DNA from: JANSWP01 sp041941305
GTDB taxonomy: Bacteria; Bacteroidota; Bacteroidia; Chitinophagales; Saprospiraceae
NCBI GenBank assembly: GCA_041941305.1
Contig: JBGTQJ010000029.1
Span: 47,880-111,879 of the forward strand
DNA length: 64,000 nt
Reading direction: 5' to 3'
Of the stretch, positions 53,801 to 62,565 are shown in pieces. The position numbers and the translations under genes were made by a program. A model generated the notes under the pieces. The model saw only the letters and a list, made by a program, of their open reading frames with translations. It did no database searches and was not told the DNA's origin. Each line of letters opens with the position of its first letter. The stretch's first letter is position 1.

Positions 53801-55159
53801 GAATTAAGTAATTACGGATTGAATTTGGATAATACTTTATTCAGGACTGCCTACACACCTTCAGGCATTTTTACAGAAGAAATTTTAAGTTCAAGTGACA
53901 TATTCACGCGATTTAATTTGGAGCCGGATAGCCTCACCATGTTCAACTCATCAAAATGGAAAACTGTTAAATTGGGTACGAATCAATACAATCATGAAGG
54001 TGAATTAATTCTTTATGGTAATGGGGGGAAGACACATACTTACCTTGGAGGTGGACCAACTGGCAGTGTGATGGAAATGTTCAACAATGGAAACGAAAGA
54101 ATTTTCACAGCTTCTCTTCCAGACTATGGCATCATCAATACCTTTGGAAGTAATAATTCCCTCAATACCTGGATTGGCACCGCAGAATTGGTGAACGACC
54201 CTACAAAAGGAGGAATGGGTGTCATGAATGAATTTGGTTTGCCGCAGGCAGGGATGGAGGTTTCAGGAACTGGTTTGGGACAGGTCTATACCAATGGCGA
54301 ATTCAGCATCTATGACGAATTTTTAAATACAGAAATTTCGAGTTCTAGTATATTCGGTTACAGCCTTTACAATCCAGCAAATGGCAATAATATCCTCTCT
54401 CTACACCGTGATTTGGTTGACCCGGTAGGTTATTTGACTTTGAATGATTCTAATGGAGATTTAAATTTCTTTGCAGGTGCCAATTACAGCAATGGCGGCA
54501 ATGCTAACACAGGTTTTGCAGAAGTATTGGATGCCACTGGTACAGCAAAAGCTGGAATGTATGTTTTCGATACAAATGAAGGCGCATTGTATGGCGAAAC
54601 AGCAGTTATAGGTCAAAAACCCTCAAGTGCTTCCCTATATCCTTTGAAAGTTGTTCAAAAACCAAACTGGGGTTTGAATATGGAAAGCAACACGGCAGCG
54701 AATAACTGGGAATTTTATATTAGTGACCTCGAAAACGGTAATTTGCACTTATGGGCAAATAGCTCCCCTGTTGGCTATTTCAATGCAGCCACTGGCGCTT
54801 ATTTGTCCACTTCCGATAAAAAATTGAAAACCAATATTCAGCAAATAGATAACATTCTGCCATCTGTTTTAACGCTGGAACCATCTCGTTACGAGTATAA
54901 AAACAACAATCCTGAAAAACTCCAAACTCTAGGGTTCATTGCACAAGATGTTCAAAAACTTTTTCCAGAATTGGTGAGTGAAGTCAAAGGAAAAAATGGT
55001 GAAACGACCTTAATGATGGATTATTCAGGATTTGGCGTACTTGCAATTCGAGCTATTCAAGAACAACAAGAAGTGATGGAGACCCAGGCTCAAAAGATTG
55101 AAGGTTTAGAAAATAGATTGGCAAAACTAGAGCAATTGATTGAAGAAAAATTGAAATAA
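50879..55159 (+). CDS. Giant surface protein with DADADPxNE repeats and C-terminal S74 chaperone domain
   Basis: The 1426-residue exported protein has a signal peptide ending in TFAQ. The N-terminal domain (about 26-140) matches that of the protein at 4180. About ten acidic repeats follow (DADADPTNE, DDQNLTLNGT, NGNTVTLSNGGGS; about 142-560), then a long beta-rich fibre region. The last 115 residues form a peptidase S74 domain: STSDKKLKTNIQQID, TLGFIAQDVQKLFPELV, MDYSGFGVLAIRAIQEQQE. S74 domains trimerise beta-fibres and cut themselves off, using the Ser-Lys pair in SDKKLKTN. A coiled coil ends the chain. The plan resembles phage tail fibres. Met5 at 50891 is an alternative start. Confidence 0.85.
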   Translation: MKTTMKQLILSIATILAFAIATFAQAPQSFKYQAVARDASQQIIKNQVIGLRFSLIEGSTMGNSVYSEVHYPTTSDLGVFSLEVGKGIIQGGAMTNADWGNMNYFLRVELDPQGGNNFQMMGISQLLSVPYALHAATVADKDDADADPTNEMQNISFNSASNILTLSNGGQVDLSSLAGGSGGTDDQNLTLNGTILSIEDGNSINLNVLQDGVNDADADPNNELQSISFDPATNQLSISGGNTITIPSGGTDADADPTNEIQTISENGGVITLSHNGGSFVDDVNDADADPGNEIQNLTLANTMLMISDGNSVDLSVVQDGVNDADADPNNEIQNLTFNSNTNELSISGGNTVTIPSGGTDADADPTNELQTLSQNGLNVTLSNNGGTINIADNDNDTSNEIQTLSKNGNTISLSNGGGSITDEVNDADADPNNELQTISKNGNTVTLSNGGGSFTDEVNDADNDPANELQDLILTGTQLSIINGNTVDLSPILPPGGTDDQNLSLNGTTLIIEDGNSVDLSTIQDGVTDADADPTNELQNLSLQNDVLTISGTNSQVNLGGLISTPWKNIPNTQAIEYKVDDPLARITNTNETLTLNLYPDGVNFLDETECRTYLQNGALGMNREQKISNDLYIINPAMWLDKDSLAFEDYDDDFNQYTKATYDRRFAHLFSQIGNEKWSGTLEPWQLDLRINNEEVFGTYDAFGIHSGIYQSPLYNNYELLLKSGLGLYMNEEIGQDTLVASLTTPTGFNIGTGPGFGNFDEIFTRLNKDSLVFDYINVGGLQSGFATYGRDEVFMSFQAGPTQNSSCLSPFAMCLETGLGNDNWRMDLTSDYLEFTTNTTQYDYTIFSRDSIFMTAGNFFPGATNIKPGSMELLDFVYKTEFAPHFIQHSNISDNSTITTSPFGIVLDSSDVNNSLDFNSLKLAGSNPLPHYADLSKDSLSFFRDNVGLLLDDYSSMDASKVRFDNGVDKAELSNYGLNLDNTLFRTAYTPSGIFTEEILSSSDIFTRFNLEPDSLTMFNSSKWKTVKLGTNQYNHEGELILYGNGGKTHTYLGGGPTGSVMEMFNNGNERIFTASLPDYGIINTFGSNNSLNTWIGTAELVNDPTKGGMGVMNEFGLPQAGMEVSGTGLGQVYTNGEFSIYDEFLNTEISSSSIFGYSLYNPANGNNILSLHRDLVDPVGYLTLNDSNGDLNFFAGANYSNGGNANTGFAEVLDATGTAKAGMYVFDTNEGALYGETAVIGQKPSSASLYPLKVVQKPNWGLNMESNTAANNWEFYISDLENGNLHLWANSSPVGYFNAATGAYLSTSDKKLKTNIQQIDNILPSVLTLEPSRYEYKNNNPEKLQTLGFIAQDVQKLFPELVSEVKGKNGETTLMMDYSGFGVLAIRAIQEQQEVMETQAQKIEGLENRLAKLEQLIEEKLK

Positions 55160-55212
55160 ATATTAAAGTCAGATGTGAAAGATTTTTGAAATCCTTTCAC
55201 ATCTATTTCCAA

Positions 55213-55255
55213 CGATGTTTTCAGTTTCGATGTTTTCAGTTTCCAAACTGAAAAC
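55213..55255. repeat. Tandem 15-bp repeat with palindrome
   Basis: CGATGTTTTCAGTTT occurs at 55213-55227 and again at 55228-55242. The second copy is the left half of a perfect palindrome, GTTTTCAGTTT-CC-AAACTGAAAAC (55232-55255), with the same two-base CC centre as other REP-like sites here. It may also serve as terminator for the S74 protein gene. Confidence 0.65.
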
Positions 55256-55298
55256 CACTACGAACCCCAATTTTTCAAATCCTTTTAAATAAAAACAT

Positions 55299-55338
55299 CA
55301 GTAAAAGTCTGTTCTGTTCAACACACAACAGACTACTG
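55299..55338. other. Hairpin upstream of the 55506 gene
   Basis: CAGTA..AGTCTGTT (55299-55313) pairs with AACAGACT..ACTG (55327-55338), giving a stem of 12-13 bp with a small bulge, followed by AAAAATTTTA. It may be a leader structure; no other feature is seen between 55256 and 55505. Confidence 0.4.
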
Positions 55339-55505
55339 AAAAATTTTAAATCATGAAAACCAAATTTGAAAACAACCAACCAGAAAGCCAAACTTCACAA
55401 TTTTTTAAATTTCCAAACTTAAAACAGCACTATTTATCAACAACCCAGCCCACCACTCTATGGACTCAATTCGCATTTGATTTTTTAACTCAAAAAAACT
55501 TTACA

Positions 55506-57278
55506 ATGAAAACAAAATCATTTTTCAGTATCCTTTTAACATTTGCAATCGCACTCTCTTTCAATTTTTCACAAGCTCAGGTCGCCACTTCCCAATCCAA
55601 GTATTTCAATTTTCCAGAAGAGGATTTTGACATTCAGGCAATGGTAAAAGCCCCGGATGGCGGAACAGTTTTCACAGGAACCCGCACCCGCTACGATTAT
55701 TATAACAGAGAGATTGTAGATTGGACGGGCGTATATGTCATTCGAACGGATGCCAATGGCAGGGCTAAGTGGTTGAAATATTATACCATGAATTACAGCG
55801 AGGTTTGCCACTTTGAGGCAACTACTATTGAAAATGGTATAGATGGCGGATTTATGGTCGGAGGCATTTTCTCCAATTGCCTCAATGTAAATGAAGGCAT
55901 GTTTTTGATGAGCATAGATGATGATGGTTATATGGTAAATATGAAGTACCATAAGAAATTTGACACTTACAGTTCTGTTTTGCTAAAAGAAATCAAAAGA
56001 GATGGCAATGAAGGTTATGTAGGGATTGCTACTGTAGTTCAGGAAGATATGGAAGCCCCATTGGGGACTCTGGTTTTCAAGTGTGATATAGGTGGAGAAC
56101 TTCAGGCAAGAAACTTATTCACCTATGACAGTGGCGATCTGGAAGCAAAAGCTATCGAAGTATATCCCGAAGATGGCTATGTTCTTTTGGCTGAAAATCA
56201 ATTCTCTGATGAAGGAATTTATTCAACAAATCCCGTCATTATCAAAATAGATGACCAACTCGATGAGGTTTGGAATAGATATGTGAATAGTGGTCTAGAG
56301 CAAGTTTCAGCTGTTGACATTGCCATTGGAATATCGGATGATATATTGCTCACTGGAAACGTCAATCCTTATGACGACGACGAAAACCTAATCTATTTAA
56401 TGAGCTTGAAACCTGATGGCAATACCAAGTGGGAAAATGCATTTCATTGGAGAGCATGCGATGTATTTATCAATGGTTCAAATGAAGTAAAGGGACTAGC
56501 AGTTGATGAAGAAGGTAATATTTACATCGGTGGCAATGCCTGGCCTTTCTTCTTTGACGATGGCTCTGGAAATATCACCACTTCTATCGATCCCTTTGTG
56601 ATTAGAACCAATTCGCATGGTCTGGGACAATGGTTGCATTTCTACGGTCGAGAATTTGATGAAATCATGACGACTATGGCAGCTGTGGATGGCATCGGAT
56701 TTACTTTTGGTGGATATATCCTTGAGGATCAACCTTCTCAGAGTACCAACAATTTCAGTGCATGGGTTACCAAAGGAGACGGCAACGGCATCTCAGATTG
56801 CGATTATCGTAGTCACCCATTGCAAAGCATCAATCACAAATTTTGGCCAAACGTTGTTTGGTTAGATAAATCTCAAGAAGATTTGGAAACACTGGAAGTT
56901 TATGCAGAAGAAGGTGTACAAACCATTATCGCCTATATCTGCTACGTATTCAATGTTACTTCTTATGATGAAATGCCGTTGATTGGAATCCCAAATGATG
57001 GAAATGATTTGCAACAAACAATCCTTCAAAAACAAACATCCAGTTCTGTTTTTCCAAATCCATCAGATGGCAAATTCAATGTACGGGTAGCTGATTTTTT
57101 CGAAAATGAAACTGCTCCTAACATTACAATTCTGGACACTACCGGCAAAGTTATTTTAAGTCAATCTATTGAAAACATGGACACTGAATTTGAAATGACC
57201 CATTTGCCCAAAGGCACTTATTTCGTAAAAATTCAATCAAGAGAGAAGCTTGAACAGCATAAATTGATTATTCAATGA
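55506..57278 (+). CDS. T9SS type A sorted protein with propeller-like repeats
   Basis: The 590-residue secreted protein has a signal peptide ending in SQAQ. Repeats of about 50-60 residues follow, with the rhythm APDGGTVFTGTRTRY, then VYVIRTDANGRAKWLKYY, and later DEEGNIYIGGNAWPFF, then IRTNSHGLGQWLHFYGRE. This is like the SBBP-type beta-propellers common among Bacteroidota surface proteins. A type A sorting tail ends it (SSVFPNPSDGKFNVRV, LPKGTYFVKIQS). The start is ATG 55506, which opens MKTKSFFSILL. The frame is open for 51 more codons to an ATG at 55353, but that stretch has no signal-peptide character. The function is unknown. Confidence 0.8.
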   Translation: MKTKSFFSILLTFAIALSFNFSQAQVATSQSKYFNFPEEDFDIQAMVKAPDGGTVFTGTRTRYDYYNREIVDWTGVYVIRTDANGRAKWLKYYTMNYSEVCHFEATTIENGIDGGFMVGGIFSNCLNVNEGMFLMSIDDDGYMVNMKYHKKFDTYSSVLLKEIKRDGNEGYVGIATVVQEDMEAPLGTLVFKCDIGGELQARNLFTYDSGDLEAKAIEVYPEDGYVLLAENQFSDEGIYSTNPVIIKIDDQLDEVWNRYVNSGLEQVSAVDIAIGISDDILLTGNVNPYDDDENLIYLMSLKPDGNTKWENAFHWRACDVFINGSNEVKGLAVDEEGNIYIGGNAWPFFFDDGSGNITTSIDPFVIRTNSHGLGQWLHFYGREFDEIMTTMAAVDGIGFTFGGYILEDQPSQSTNNFSAWVTKGDGNGISDCDYRSHPLQSINHKFWPNVVWLDKSQEDLETLEVYAEEGVQTIIAYICYVFNVTSYDEMPLIGIPNDGNDLQQTILQKQTSSSVFPNPSDGKFNVRVADFFENETAPNITILDTTGKVILSQSIENMDTEFEMTHLPKGTYFVKIQSREKLEQHKLIIQ

Positions 57279-57289
57279 TGATTAGTCCG

Positions 57290-57323
57290 GGAGAGGCTTC
57301 ATGGGAAGTTTCTCCCTTTTTTA
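57290..57323 (+). terminator. Rho-independent terminator
   Basis: A 12-bp stem GGGAGAGGCTTC/GGAAGTTTCTCCC, with two G-U pairs and a short loop, is followed by six T residues. It ends the 55506 transcript. A CACGGCTCTCC phrase like the 41310 repeat lies just beyond, at about 57331. Confidence 0.8.
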
Positions 57324-57410
57324 CAAGGTATCACGGCTCTCCTCAGCCATGCCTTTATGAACCAGGGCAGGCCAAAGTAAAACCGTGCTATTTAAAAAAT
57401 TCCTACCAAA

Positions 57411-60400
57411 ATGAAAACAATACAAAAATCTACAATCTTAGCAATACTCATATTACATTTTTCAATTTTCCTACTAGCTCAAAAGACCTGGACAGGAAAC
57501 ACCAGCGACAATTGGAATACCGCTTCTAATTGGAATCCGAATGGCATTCCAGGAAATACCGATGATGTCACCATACCTGTTGCTGAAATAGACCCAGTTA
57601 TTAAAGCAGGAACAAATGCAGTTGCCAAATCTGTAACTGTACAATCAGGGGCAAAATGGACAATCGAGGAAGAAGCACAAATCGTGGTTCGCGATACACC
57701 TGGAACCGGCGTTACCAATGATGGAACAATAGAAAACAGGGGGTCGATCCTCATTGATAAAACAAGCATTGGTTTTTGGAACAAATCTGGAACATTCAAT
57801 AACCTTGACAATGGGGTTGTTCAAATTGGGTCTCCAGTAAAAGTGGGAGCTCATGGCATTCAAAATGGAACATCGACTACTGCTGGAACGATTAACAATG
57901 CAGCCCAAATAACAATTGTACAGGCAGAAGGAAATGGAATTTACAATTTGAAAGGTACTTTAGATAATAATACTCTGGGTATCAGCAGCATCGATATAGG
58001 GTTTGTAAAAACCATTGGCGGTTATGGAATTGATAACCTGGGAATTTTTCATAACAGAGGATTCATCCATATTGACAATACCAGCCAAGTAGGAATTCAC
58101 CACCTTGGAGGAACCTTTAAAAATTTTGCCAATGCGCTGATAAGCATTGGTCAAACGAATCCGATTTTAATGGATGGCATTTATACTGCAGCTTTATTCA
58201 CCAATGAAGGATTAGTAGATATAAGCCAGACGACAGGAAATGGAATTTCAAATCACAATACCTTTAACAATAATGCTGGAGCCTATCTAAGCATTGGAAA
58301 ATACGGGTCTGTTTCTAATTACGGAATAGAAAACATTGGTACTTTCAACAATCACCATGAAATCACAATTGACCGAGCGCTGGTTGGCGTGCAGAATACA
58401 GGAGGCACTTTCAGCAATTTAAATGGCAGCTCTTTAGCAATTGGGCAAGATGTTTCCCTTATCCTCGATGGGATTTCCAATGCTGCTATTTTCAAAAACT
58501 TGGGAAGTATAAAAATTGACAATGTCGGGCTGGATGGGATCTACAACTCAGCAGGTAGCTTTGACAATGATGCCACTATTTATATTGGAACAAAAGGAGC
58601 TAGTGGAAATATCAATAATATCGGGATCAGCAATTACGCTACTTTTCTGAATTCCCATTATGTCAATATTGACCATACTACCAGCAATGGAGTTTACAAT
58701 TCTATCGGTGGTTTTTACAATGAAAATAATGGCTTTTTGAATATTGGAAAGGGCGGACATATTGGTGGAGATGGCATTTTTAATCAGGATGCATTTACCA
58801 ATGAAGGTGAAATTGATATTGAAGATGTAGCCTTAAATGGGATAGTCAATAATGGTGGATTCTTTGAAAATAGTGGAGCTGCCGGAGCCAATTTTGTGAA
58901 TAAAGACAAAATCTATTTGGACAAAATATTCCGTATTGGAATTATCAATGAAGCAGGAAGCACCTTCGATAACAAAGGAAATGGTTGGATTGGAGTTGGA
59001 ACCTCAGACCCGGTAAGCAACGAAGGAGTTTTCAATGCAGGCGAACTTATCAACAGAGGTATTCTGTTTATGGAAAAAACCAATGGCACTTCAGTTCTTA
59101 ATGAAGGGACTCTCAGAAATAAAGGCAATGCAAGTCTGATTGTTGGCGCTAACAAACTTCCCGGAAATGGCATTATCAATAAAGATATGCTCATCAATAA
59201 CGGAGTCATAGGAATTCTTCAATCTGCAAAAGATGGGATAGATAATGATGGTGGAACCCTCAAGAATCAAGGGACAAATGCGGTGATAGACATTGCAGAT
59301 ACTCAGGGGTTTATCTCAGAAATCGGCATCAAAAACAATGGTAATGTGATCAATAAAGCCATTATCGCAATTGCCCAAATCAATCAAACAGGTATTCACA
59401 ACCTCCCTAATGGCATTTTTGAAAATAAAGCTGGTGCAAGCATTGAATTTGGCGGACCACAAGGGCAAAGACATATCAAAGAAGAGGGCATTTTAAATGA
59501 AAACACTTTTGATAATGCTGGTGATATAACAATAAGAGGAATTGACAAAGAAGGCATATTGAACAAAAAGGGCAATTTCTTCAACCAAACTGGTGCAAAT
59601 ATTAATTTCTTTTTTGGAACGGTTGGGAATGGGATTGAAAATCGGGATTTGTTCAAAAATTTCGGAACAATCGATATGTCAGATAATACAGTAACTATCC
59701 AACAAAGTGGTATTCTAAATTCTATAGATATTTTTGGTTCTATTTCCCAGGCAGTTTTTGAAAATCATGGGACTTTGAAAATTGGCTACACCAATAATCA
59801 TGGGATTACAAACCTTTTTGGCGGTACTTTTAGCAATTTTGTGGGCGGAAGCATCACACTTGGCAATAGCAATTCAATGATTCAGGAAAGTGGCATATTT
59901 AATTTACTCAGTTTCGATAATCATGGCGAAATCAACATTGACAAAGTCAAAAAGGACGGCATTCACAATACGGGTACCTTTGCAAATCAATCCACTGCCC
60001 AATTAAACATCCATCCAGTTGTGAACCTGGGAGAAAATGCCATTGACAACAGTGGTGATTTCAGCAATTTTGGCTGTGCTGATATGACAATTCACGATAA
60101 TTTAAAAAACACCAATTCCTTCATCAATACTGGGTTTTTTACCCTCAATTCTACCAAAGCCCATCAAACTTCTGCTGGAAATTTGACAAACAATGGAGCA
60201 ATCATTCATCTTCAAAACAATCCATTCTCAGGTGGTGTAGTCAATAATGATGTCATTTTAAATCCATTGTCAGGTGAATGTGAAATCGCGAATGCTGTGC
60301 AAGTCGGAGGCATGAATAATTTTACCATTCCACAACAGTGGTTTTCAGACCAAACCTTTTCTCAGTTAGTAGGTACTTTTGATCAGCTAAGCAATTTATT

Positions 60401-61406
60401 CACCTTTGATGGCAATATTTCCGAAGGTTATTATAATGGTAATTTTTTCCTGGATGATATTGCCAATAATTGTTCAAGGTTGATTCAATTGCCCGTAAGT
60501 TATGATGATGTCACGCCCCCATTTCTAGTTTGTCAGGACATTACCATCCAACTAGACCCCCAGGGCAATGCAACATTAAACCCCAATCATCTTGCTCAAA
60601 CGGTACAGGACAATTGTGGTGCTCCTACCCTTTCTGTACCATTTACCAACTTGAATTGTAATGATAGAGGCAGCAACTCCATAAATCTAACTGCTGATGA
60701 TGGCAATGGAAATCATAATCAATGCAATTCACAAGTAACCGTAAATGGTGCCAGTTTAAGTATTGACGATGTTAGTAAAAATGAAGGAACTGGAAGTGGT
60801 TATACTTTCTATTTCTTTAAAGCTACTAGAAATATCAATCCATGTTTTGATTATGTAGATTACTCAACTTCAGATGGAACTGCAACTTTGGCAGACAATG
60901 ATTACGTGAGTGCCAATGGTACTTCCTATTTCCCGCCAAATGGTTCGCTTTATTCCTATATCATAGTGCGAGGAGTCAAAGATGCCATGCCTGAGTCAGA
61001 TGAAGTATTTAATGTTAACCTATCTAATCCTTTGGCAGGTACATTATTACTGGATGCTCAAGGAGATGCGACATTAATCAATGATGATCTGGAATCTTTA
61101 GTTTCTGGCGGAAATGGCAGGCAAAATGCAGGTATTTCAAGCACAGCAAACAACCTTGAAATTCTGTTATACCCAAATCCTGCTTCTTCAAATCTAAATA
61201 TCCAAACTCCTTCTGATTGGTTCAAAGATGGAAGTGTGGAAGTCGCGCTAATTGATGCAACTGGAAAAACGATTTCTGGTTTCCAATTAGAAGAAAACCA
61301 GGCAGTTGTAAACGTATCTTCATTGCCAGAAGGGGTTTATACTTTGAGTTTCCAATTAGAAAACGGGCAAATTTTCACAGAAAGATTTTTGAGGATCAAT
61401 AACTAA
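57411..61406 (+). CDS. Large T9SS type A adhesin with GIxNxGxFxN repeats, HYR and Calx-beta domains
   Basis: The 1331-residue secreted protein has a signal peptide ending in LLAQ. It opens with KTWTGNTSDNWNTASNWNP, the usual start of pectin-lyase-like surface proteins. Residues about 90-880 are repeats of roughly 30 residues with the pattern GIxNxGxFxNxGxIxI (GIDNLGIFHNRGFIHIDN, GIYNSAGSFDNDATIYIG), predicted to wind into a right-handed beta-helix. A HYR-like domain follows (PPFLVCQDITIQLDPQGNA), then a Calx-beta domain (about 1120-1225: VDYSTSDGTATLADNDYV). A type A sorting domain ends it (LLYPNPASSNLNIQ, LPEGVYTLSFQL). It is probably an extended surface fibre for adhesion. Confidence 0.88.
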   Translation: MKTIQKSTILAILILHFSIFLLAQKTWTGNTSDNWNTASNWNPNGIPGNTDDVTIPVAEIDPVIKAGTNAVAKSVTVQSGAKWTIEEEAQIVVRDTPGTGVTNDGTIENRGSILIDKTSIGFWNKSGTFNNLDNGVVQIGSPVKVGAHGIQNGTSTTAGTINNAAQITIVQAEGNGIYNLKGTLDNNTLGISSIDIGFVKTIGGYGIDNLGIFHNRGFIHIDNTSQVGIHHLGGTFKNFANALISIGQTNPILMDGIYTAALFTNEGLVDISQTTGNGISNHNTFNNNAGAYLSIGKYGSVSNYGIENIGTFNNHHEITIDRALVGVQNTGGTFSNLNGSSLAIGQDVSLILDGISNAAIFKNLGSIKIDNVGLDGIYNSAGSFDNDATIYIGTKGASGNINNIGISNYATFLNSHYVNIDHTTSNGVYNSIGGFYNENNGFLNIGKGGHIGGDGIFNQDAFTNEGEIDIEDVALNGIVNNGGFFENSGAAGANFVNKDKIYLDKIFRIGIINEAGSTFDNKGNGWIGVGTSDPVSNEGVFNAGELINRGILFMEKTNGTSVLNEGTLRNKGNASLIVGANKLPGNGIINKDMLINNGVIGILQSAKDGIDNDGGTLKNQGTNAVIDIADTQGFISEIGIKNNGNVINKAIIAIAQINQTGIHNLPNGIFENKAGASIEFGGPQGQRHIKEEGILNENTFDNAGDITIRGIDKEGILNKKGNFFNQTGANINFFFGTVGNGIENRDLFKNFGTIDMSDNTVTIQQSGILNSIDIFGSISQAVFENHGTLKIGYTNNHGITNLFGGTFSNFVGGSITLGNSNSMIQESGIFNLLSFDNHGEINIDKVKKDGIHNTGTFANQSTAQLNIHPVVNLGENAIDNSGDFSNFGCADMTIHDNLKNTNSFINTGFFTLNSTKAHQTSAGNLTNNGAIIHLQNNPFSGGVVNNDVILNPLSGECEIANAVQVGGMNNFTIPQQWFSDQTFSQLVGTFDQLSNLFTFDGNISEGYYNGNFFLDDIANNCSRLIQLPVSYDDVTPPFLVCQDITIQLDPQGNATLNPNHLAQTVQDNCGAPTLSVPFTNLNCNDRGSNSINLTADDGNGNHNQCNSQVTVNGASLSIDDVSKNEGTGSGYTFYFFKATRNINPCFDYVDYSTSDGTATLADNDYVSANGTSYFPPNGSLYSYIIVRGVKDAMPESDEVFNVNLSNPLAGTLLLDAQGDATLINDDLESLVSGGNGRQNAGISSTANNLEILLYPNPASSNLNIQTPSDWFKDGSVEVALIDATGKTISGFQLEENQAVVNVSSLPEGVYTLSFQLENGQIFTERFLRINN

Positions 61407-61411
61407 GAATC

Positions 61412-61481
61412 TTTGACAAATGTCGTGGAGAAAAAGCGAAGCCTGCGCCGCCAGAGCGCTCCACGACATTTGTCAAAGAAC
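61412..61481. repeat. REP-like inverted repeat with 21-bp perfect arms
   Basis: The arms 61412-61432 (TCTTTGACAAATGTCGTGG plus two bases) and 61461-61481 are exact reverse complements with a GC-rich 28-base spacer (GCGCCGCCAGAGCG). It sits right after the adhesin stop codon and could act as a 3' mRNA end structure. Confidence 0.8.
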
Positions 61482-61503
61482 CATAATTAAAAAATGACCA
61501 AAC

Positions 61504-62517
61504 ATGAAAACATTAAAAATCATAATCACATTAGTATTCTTTTTTGTATTCAATATTTCAAAAACAAAGTCCCAAAATCATCAATTTGGTGCTTATGATG
61601 TACAGGCTCAAAAAGTACTCGCCACTGCACAAGGATACCAAATGACGGAAGGATTATTCCAAAAAGCGCTGCGTTTCACAGAGTTTTTATTGGGTACCAA
61701 AATTACAGAAACGGAAAAACAACAAGGTTTGCAGGAATCCATCGCAGGATTTCAAATGAATCCACAATTGACAATTCAGGAAACAGAGCAACTAGATGCA
61801 CAAATGCAGTTGTTGTATCAATTGACAGATCCTACTCAAATTGCCTTGGCACGATCAGCCATGATTTGCCATCTGTATGTGGCTTTTTTGAATACAGCAG
61901 AACAACCTATTTTGAGACAGCTGATGGATAAATACACCACGGTATTAGCTTACGACCCTCAAAATATGTTGGCTTTTACGGAACAGGATTTTCAAGCTTA
62001 TCTGGAGATGATGGTTTTTACCTACAAAATGTACGGGCAGGAAATCTATTTTGATGAAATGACCCAAATTCAATACCGCGAATATTTCATACAGCAATTC
62101 TTACATGGCACTGTAGAACTTCGCCAAAGCCTGTGTATTTCAAGCGTTTTAAATGAATATGTTCAGGCTAGTTATCAAAACATGTCACTGGAACAACAAC
62201 AAAATTTTCAGGCAAGCATGTACAATTACAATACGCCAAACCAAAACCAAAATACCGGCTATACCTATGATGCCTATGGAAACATTGATTATTCCAATCC
62301 TGCTAATATTGAAAAAATGTGGCCGGAAGGTGTGAATACCCAAGCCGAGAAACAAGCTTATCTCATGGAACGTCAATCCGAAATTAATGCTTTCAATAAC
62401 AACATGACAATCATGAATAACATGAATTTGGAAAACCACGCGACCATGCTCAATGTGATCAACAATTTAGGTGGTGGAGATGATAGTTATTGGGAAGTGA
62501 AGTATAATGATTGGTAG
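61504..62517 (+). CDS. Exported Gln/Asn-rich protein of unknown function
   Basis: The 337-residue protein has a signal peptide ending in KSQ. The body is mainly helical and rich in Gln, Met and Tyr (MNPQLTIQETEQLDAQMQLL, FQAYLEMMVFTYKMYGQEIY). The C-terminal 110 residues are low complexity with many Asn, Gln and Tyr (YNTPNQNQNTGYTYDAYGN, NNNMTIMNNMNLENHATM). No family or catalytic motif is recognised and no T9SS tail is present. It lies 98 bp after the large adhesin gene on the same strand, so a role at the cell surface is plausible but unproven. Confidence 0.65.
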   Translation: MKTLKIIITLVFFFVFNISKTKSQNHQFGAYDVQAQKVLATAQGYQMTEGLFQKALRFTEFLLGTKITETEKQQGLQESIAGFQMNPQLTIQETEQLDAQMQLLYQLTDPTQIALARSAMICHLYVAFLNTAEQPILRQLMDKYTTVLAYDPQNMLAFTEQDFQAYLEMMVFTYKMYGQEIYFDEMTQIQYREYFIQQFLHGTVELRQSLCISSVLNEYVQASYQNMSLEQQQNFQASMYNYNTPNQNQNTGYTYDAYGNIDYSNPANIEKMWPEGVNTQAEKQAYLMERQSEINAFNNNMTIMNNMNLENHATMLNVINNLGGGDDSYWEVKYNDW

Positions 62518-62529
62518 GAAAAGGGTTTC

Positions 62530-62562
62530 ATGATTTCGAGGGCACTCTGCCCTTGAAATCAT
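62530..62562. terminator. Bidirectional hairpin between convergent genes
   Basis: ATGATTTCGAGGGCA (62530-62544) and TGCCCTTGAAATCAT (62548-62562) form a 15-bp stem with one G-U pair and a CTC loop. It lies exactly between the two stop codons and probably terminates both transcripts, although no long U-run follows. Confidence 0.65.
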
Positions 62563-62565
62563 AAA

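Noticed and set aside
55353..55505. In-frame extension of the 55506 protein
   Set aside because: The 51 codons are low complexity and precede a normal signal peptide; this is probably leader sequence.
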